This document shows, one piece after another, positions 60,736-64,000 of a DNA stretch of 64,000 nucleotides. Within the stretch, counting starts at the first letter, position 1. Every line of letters starts with the position of its first letter. A program made the position numbers and the translations under genes. The DNA lies in NCBI GenBank assembly GCA_934462925.1, contig CAKSIT010000005.1, forward strand, positions 62,001-126,000. Reading direction: 5' to 3'. Below the pieces are notes generated by a model. That model did no database searches. It saw nothing but the letters and a program-made list of their open reading frames with translations, and was not told the DNA's origin. The stretch comes from an uncultured Oscillospiraceae bacterium. Its GTDB lineage: Bacteria > Bacillota > Clostridia > Oscillospirales > Ruminococcaceae.

Positions 60736-60764
60736 ATTATAGCACAATTCGTGTTTGTTGTCAA
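60736..60764 (-). promoter_or_regulatory. Perfect sigma-70-type promoter of the lipoprotein gene
   Basis: On the - strand TTGACA (60759-60764), 17-bp spacer, TATAAT (60736-60741). The leader to the ATG is about 165 nt and includes a pyrimidine-rich stretch (CCCCCCTCC on the - strand near 60660). Confidence 0.85.
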
Positions 60765-61013
60765 TTCTATTTGCCCAAATGTCCGATTTTTAAGCGTATT
60801 ATATTATACTTTATTTTTTATTATCGTATTAAATAGCAAACAAAAGCGGGCAAATGGGCAAAACGCTGTCAAACCGCATGGTTGAGCCATTTGCTGGCAC
60901 TTAACTACAAGCCTTTGTTGGCCAAATGCCCACTTTTGAAATCGAACTCGGTACAAAGAAACCTCTTAATCCAAATTAAAAGTGGGCAAAAGGCTAGAAA
61001 TGACCACCTTTTG
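60765..61013. other. Non-coding region with repeated GGGCAAAT-type motifs
   Basis: No gene on either strand. Related short motifs recur in both orientations: ATTTGCCCAAATG (60770), GGGCAAATGGGCAAAA (60849), GGCCAAATGCCCACTTTT (60918) and AAAAGTGGGCAAAAGG (60979). The last two form an inverted repeat. Could be operators or an origin for the prophage. Confidence 0.4.
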
Positions 61014-61226
61014 TTAAGTAAAGCGTTTGCCAGTTTTCTTGTCTATAAGCGAGATTCGTCCCTCAAGTTCAAAACCAGCAAGGTCGCAAGCGGCAAAGAT
61101 TATTCTAAGCAACTTGCTGAGCTTTTGTTCTTCGCGCGACAGGTTGCGGAATGCCGCCGACGCTGTCGGGTCTGAGTAACCATGCTCATTGTGCTTCCCG
61201 TCGTTCTTATCGCCCAGTTTAGCCAT
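61014..61226 (-). CDS. Small hypothetical phage protein (70 aa)
   Basis: MAKLGDKNDGKHNEHGYSDP, then TASAAFRNLSREEQKLSKLL and RIIFAACDLAGFELEGRISL. Helical middle, basic end. GGAGGTGA upstream; one base separates it from the previous gene. A conserved-looking clostridial phage type; function unknown. Confidence 0.6.
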   Translation of the reverse strand: MAKLGDKNDGKHNEHGYSDPTASAAFRNLSREEQKLSKLLRIIFAACDLAGFELEGRISLIDKKTGKRFT

Positions 61227-61227
61227 G

Positions 61228-61899
61228 TCAGTTCACCTCCAACGTAATGAGTTCACTGCAAGGCAGCGTCTTCATCCATTCGCACAAAGTGACCCATTCA
61301 GGCAGTTTGTGGTTATTTCGCTGTCTGTAAATGTTACTTAACGACTCATAAGACAGCGAAATTGTCCTCCTCTGATTGTACGATGACGGGAGAAGCTGTA
61401 TCATGGTATGCCAGTATTCCAGCGACTTAGTCTCCAAATACACTAGCCTCAGGCGGTTCAGCATAGGTATCACGAACCTCTCCAGTACGTCTTTTCCCGA
61501 GAACATTCTATACGAATCCTGCTCGCGCCAGATACGCTCGTCCGACATGTAGTCGTGCGAGAAATCCGACATAACAAACGGCTTTTTAGCGATACGGTGC
61601 ATGGTGGAGCAGGAATTCGACACCGTACCCACCTTGTACGTATCGAACTGCTTCCACCAGTACAGGGGTGCATTTATGGTGACCCATACGTACATCATAC
61701 GACGAAACTTCGCATGCTCAGGCGTCAGCGCCGACAGCTTTCTCATGAGCTGTCTGTCGTTCTCTCCCAGCACGAAGCCCTCGTTCTCATCAAACTCGCT
61801 GTCCGAGCTATTCCAGCTGTTGTGTGGATTCCTCATTCCCTGAATGACCATTCTGTACTGCTCAGGCGATAGGTTTACCGCCTCAATGATTTCTAACAT
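61228..61899 (-). CDS. Conserved phage protein, possibly ThyX-like fold (223 aa)
   Basis: MYVWVTINAPLYWWKQFDTY, then KVGTVSNSCSTMHRIAKKPF and LPSSYNQRRTISLSYESLSN. The QRRT-x-S-LSYE block loosely recalls the RHR-x7-S motif of flavin-dependent thymidylate synthase, and YWWKQFDTY recalls its helical core, but the classic motif is not intact. If related, it may act in nucleotide metabolism or be a non-catalytic relative. Confidence 0.5.
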   Translation of the reverse strand: MLEIIEAVNLSPEQYRMVIQGMRNPHNSWNSSDSEFDENEGFVLGENDRQLMRKLSALTPEHAKFRRMMYVWVTINAPLYWWKQFDTYKVGTVSNSCSTMHRIAKKPFVMSDFSHDYMSDERIWREQDSYRMFSGKDVLERFVIPMLNRLRLVYLETKSLEYWHTMIQLLPSSYNQRRTISLSYESLSNIYRQRNNHKLPEWVTLCEWMKTLPCSELITLEVN

Positions 61900-61971
61900 T
61901 GCAATTCCTCCAAAAAAGAAAAGGACCGTTACAGTTACGGTCCTTACAAAATATTATGTCGTTATAGAATT

Positions 61972-62181
61972 TTAGACGCTTCTTCTGACGGATGCAAGCG
62001 TTTTTCTGACATATATGTCGCACTGCTTTTTGCATCCGGGATACTCTCGGCAGCCGCACATATTGCACATTACCTCTGCTCGTCCGAGGTTTGGAATCTC
62101 CTGATACTCCTGTCGGCATTCCAGCTTCCATGTGCCGTCTTTCTGTTTAACCGGTTCTGCCACGTCAACTTTGATTTTCAC
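61972..62181 (-). CDS. Cysteine-rich small phage protein (69 aa)
   Basis: The start is GTG with GGAGGTGG upstream (MKIKVDVAEPVKQKDGTWKL). MCNMCGCREYPGCKKQCDIY carries six Cys in 16 residues, an obvious metal site. Arg/Lys-rich end. Function unknown; common in replication regions of clostridial phages. Confidence 0.6.
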   Translation of the reverse strand: MKIKVDVAEPVKQKDGTWKLECRQEYQEIPNLGRAEVMCNMCGCREYPGCKKQCDIYVRKTLASVRRSV

Positions 62182-62223
62182 ACAACCACCTCCTCAAAAT
62201 ATCAATAGGCTATCTTTAACTAC

Positions 62224-62270
62224 ATTATAACACAGACAACGCAAAAAGTAAAGGGCTTGTTACAGCCCCT
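62224..62270 (-). promoter_or_regulatory. Terminator followed by promoter between replication genes
   Basis: On the - strand GGGCT-GTAACA-AGCCC with TTTACTTTTT (62250-62270) ends transcripts from the 62294 gene. TATAAT lies at 62224-62229 with TTTACT 17 bp upstream, so transcription can restart for the Cys-rich gene. Confidence 0.5.
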
Positions 62271-62293
62271 TACCCTGTCATGGACAGATTGTG

Positions 62294-62485
62294 CTATGAA
62301 ATCATGCACGCATACCGCATTTTCAACTCGTTATAAAGTATGTCGTCGATGTCGACCCATATATGAAATACGATATGTCCTTTCTTATTGAATGTTGTGC
62401 TGAACCTACCGTTTAATCCATATGAACTCAACAGCCGTATGCACTCGCCGAGCTGACGATTGCTGGTAGCAATAAATTCTTTCAT
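62294..62485 (-). CDS. Small hypothetical phage protein (63 aa)
   Basis: ATG 62485 (MKEFIATSNRQLGECIRLLS) has AAAGGAGG upstream; the longer frame to 62602 lies inside the helicase gene. Segments HIVFHIWVDIDDILYNELKM suggest a small alpha/beta fold. No family recognised. It follows the helicase with a 31-base gap. Confidence 0.55.
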   Translation of the reverse strand: MKEFIATSNRQLGECIRLLSSYGLNGRFSTTFNKKGHIVFHIWVDIDDILYNELKMRYACMIS

Positions 62486-62516
62486 AGATTTTACCTCCTT
62501 TCCGTAAAATGAGTTG

Positions 62517-63728
62517 CTATTTATGCGTATTGACAAACCGCCCGATATTGAAGTCTTTCTTAGCCCCGAGCGCCCTCGATATTGAAATATCAATGGAAGC
62601 ATGGGACTTCAGATGGTAAAAATATAAATCGTAGAACGGCGTGTTGAGCCTGTCTATCCTGCCGCTCGCCTGCTCCATGACCTTGTAGCTGTAAGTCTGC
62701 GAGTAAAATATAATGGTGTCCGTTCTGATACAGTTCCACCCCTCGCAGCCTGCCGTGTATTGCACGAGATAAACCCAGCTATCCCCCTCGGGGACGGGCT
62801 GATGTTTGTGTCCGTTCCATTCGGAAATATCAATTTTCTCGGGGTAGGGCAGATTCTTCAGAATATCAAGCTCGTAGTCAAAGTTGTAAAATATAATTAC
62901 CTTGCGGTGCTTTTTCAGAATATCAATGACCTCCCTCCCCCGGGAGGGGTCGGAATTCACGACTCTCCGCAGAGCAAAGCATAACTCGCCGCCCGTTTCA
63001 AGCGGCCTGTCTTCCCAGATATTCCACCTCCTCTTAAAAATATCTTTGTAGACCGCAGGGTCGTATTCGGTGAAAATATCAATGTGGTTGGCTTTTGTAT
63101 TCCGCTTGAAGTCCATATCCACAAGAATCGAGTCCCTCAGCCGAATAAGCCGCCCCGTGTTGATATATCGGTCCACCTTGGGGAACTTGACTCGCGGGTT
63201 AAATATCACATGCTCCCGCACAAACTCGGTCCTGTTCTTGTAGAACCCGTTCGCAAGGAACACGGGAATATAATCCTGCCATGAATCCCCCGGGGTGGCA
63301 GACAGTAATATCCAGTCGTTGCTCTTAGCAATTTTCAGGAACGATTTCACCCACTCGCCGCGCCCCACGACCCGCTGCTCGTCAAATATAAAGAACGCGC
63401 CCTCCGCGTCCGTGTACTTGCCGATGTTGTTCCATGAGTCGATAATCACTTTGTGTGCGTAAATATCAATATTCCTGTCGGGGGAAATGAGGAAGGGCGC
63501 ACATTCGCCCTCCCATTCCAGTGTGTCCCTCTTTCTCGCTGTGGTAATGACCACAAGGTCCTGCGGCGGGTCTGACATCGGAAAATATCCATCGCCCAGC
63601 TCTCCGCCGTTCTTCATGAAGTAGTAAGCAAGCGCCGTGCGGGATTTCCCCGAACCAACGCCCCCGCAGAGTATGCAGCCGTTCTTCATTTTTTTCACAG
63701 CCTCAAGCTGATAATCGTAGAGTTCCAT
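62517..63728 (-). CDS. SNF2/DEAD-type phage helicase (403 aa)
   Basis: Motif I CGGVGSGKSRTALAYY (20-35), II FIFDEQRVVG (DEQR), III LLSATPGDSWQDY, V/VI VQYTAGCEGWN and QASGRIDRLNTP. A superfamily 2 translocase with two RecA domains, the form found beside VRR-NUC in clostridial siphoviruses. Acts in replication or recombination. Short relative to cellular SNF2 proteins, with no insert or chromatin domains. Confidence 0.9.
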   Translation of the reverse strand: MELYDYQLEAVKKMKNGCILCGGVGSGKSRTALAYYFMKNGGELGDGYFPMSDPPQDLVVITTARKRDTLEWEGECAPFLISPDRNIDIYAHKVIIDSWNNIGKYTDAEGAFFIFDEQRVVGRGEWVKSFLKIAKSNDWILLSATPGDSWQDYIPVFLANGFYKNRTEFVREHVIFNPRVKFPKVDRYINTGRLIRLRDSILVDMDFKRNTKANHIDIFTEYDPAVYKDIFKRRWNIWEDRPLETGGELCFALRRVVNSDPSRGREVIDILKKHRKVIIFYNFDYELDILKNLPYPEKIDISEWNGHKHQPVPEGDSWVYLVQYTAGCEGWNCIRTDTIIFYSQTYSYKVMEQASGRIDRLNTPFYDLYFYHLKSHASIDISISRALGAKKDFNIGRFVNTHK

Positions 63729-63731
63729 AGC

Positions 63732-64000
63732 CTATTCCATAACCCTCATTGTTGTCTTGTCGTGAGAAGCGTTGGTTTCGACCAGTATATTCGTTCCGTC
63801 GGGAAGTATATACAGCGCCGCTATAGCTCCGCCCTCGGCCGCATGACGGTCGTTGACCTCGCAAATACCATACGGAGCGTCGCCCCAGTCGCCGCGAACG
63901 TATCTCAGCAGAATATCACTGACCGCGTCACGGAAAGCGTCATTTGTTCCGACCCTCTGCTGAATATCAATGCTCTGTTCCAGCGTTCCGATGTCAAAGG
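63732..64000 (-). CDS. Conserved phage/plasmid protein, partial (5' end cut, 89 aa seen)
   Basis: The open frame enters from the window edge and stops at 63732. LLRYVRGDWGDAPYGICEVN, then DRHAAEGGAIAALYILPDGT and NILVETNASHDKTTMRVME. This D-W-G...N...GG-x-I-x-A-x-Y...TT pattern is widespread in Firmicute phages and mobile elements, with no known function. It ends four bases before the helicase ATG. Confidence 0.6.
   Translation of the reverse strand, partial: FDIGTLEQSIDIQQRVGTNDAFRDAVSDILLRYVRGDWGDAPYGICEVNDRHAAEGGAIAALYILPDGTNILVETNASHDKTTMRVME

Larger units (their letters stand above)
27563..64000 (-). mobile_element. Tailed (HK97-type siphovirus) prophage, right end outside window
   Basis: From the tRNA-Ala 3' end leftmost, there is integrase, excisionase-like gene, repressor, then a complete morphogenesis set in reverse order, then replication genes up to the window edge. 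At least 36.4 kb. Nearly all genes are on the - strand. The right attachment site is not in view, so the length and the att core cannot be fixed; the core probably includes the tRNA T arm and CCA end. Confidence 0.92.

Overview
The window looks like chromosome of a spore-forming member of the Clostridia, probably Ruminococcaceae/Oscillospiraceae-like. The evidence is a fairly GC-rich housekeeping block with yunB (a sporulation gene), a DUF951 gene, strong AGGAGG ribosome sites and TTGACA/TATAAT promoters. Two unrelated kinds of integrated phage flank this block. Species cannot be named from the sequence.

Positions 1-6953 hold most of a filamentous (inovirus-type) prophage on the + strand. It has divergent XRE-type regulators, small DNA-binding and membrane proteins, a major coat protein followed by a hairpin terminator, a long secreted adsorption protein, a pVI-like membrane protein, a Zot/pI assembly ATPase, and a rolling-circle (HUH) replication protein with two small companions. 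Positions 6954-10346 hold a second, smaller unit. Its last 1658 bp (Rep plus the two companions) are identical to the first copy, but it has no coat, adsorption or Zot genes. Instead it carries its own ribbon-helix-helix regulator, a palindromic operator inside a divergent promoter, one small unknown gene, and a repeat-rich non-coding region. Both units end in the same half of a 28-bp, 11-6-11 inverted repeat, like a XerC/XerD (dif) site, and no recombinase is encoded. The arrangement resembles the RS1 satellite beside CTX phage in Vibrio, here in a Firmicute.

Positions 10.4-27.4 kb are ordinary chromosome. They hold an S1-domain protein, rarA, an atypical PRPP synthetase, glyA, the leucine genes leuC-leuD-(GNAT)-leuB, ligA, yunB, an M18 aminopeptidase, a lytic transglycosylase, coaE, ywlC, prfA and a DUF951 gene, nearly all on the - strand. 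A tRNA-Ala(CGC) with a consensus promoter follows.

From the 3' end of that tRNA to the window end lies a tailed (siphovirus, HK97-type) prophage, cut off at 64000. Read right to left along its transcription, it has replication genes (SNF2-type helicase, ThyX-like protein, VRR-NUC, PD-(D/E)XK nuclease), a 909-aa protein with the DFDGD signature of two-barrel RNA polymerases, and packaging genes (small subunit, HNH, connector, large terminase). These are followed by portal, protease-capsid fusion, connectors, tail tube, chaperones, a lysis pair placed inside the tail module, tape measure, distal tail, Gp37-like and fibre-like proteins. The repressor, excisionase-like protein and integrase come last, next to the tRNA. 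Lysogenic cargo includes a + strand two-gene operon with a perfect sigma-70 promoter, a lipoprotein with another perfect promoter, and a tandem set of tiny membrane proteins.

Three signals deserve most attention: the satellite-like filamentous unit; five short phage proteins that share an N-terminal H-x-G-(I/V)-L-G-x-(K/R)-W-G-x-R-R tag next to the RNA-polymerase-like protein; and a strongly strand-polar hexamer (AATATC on the top strand) that is about tenfold over-represented throughout the tailed prophage, whichever way its genes point.
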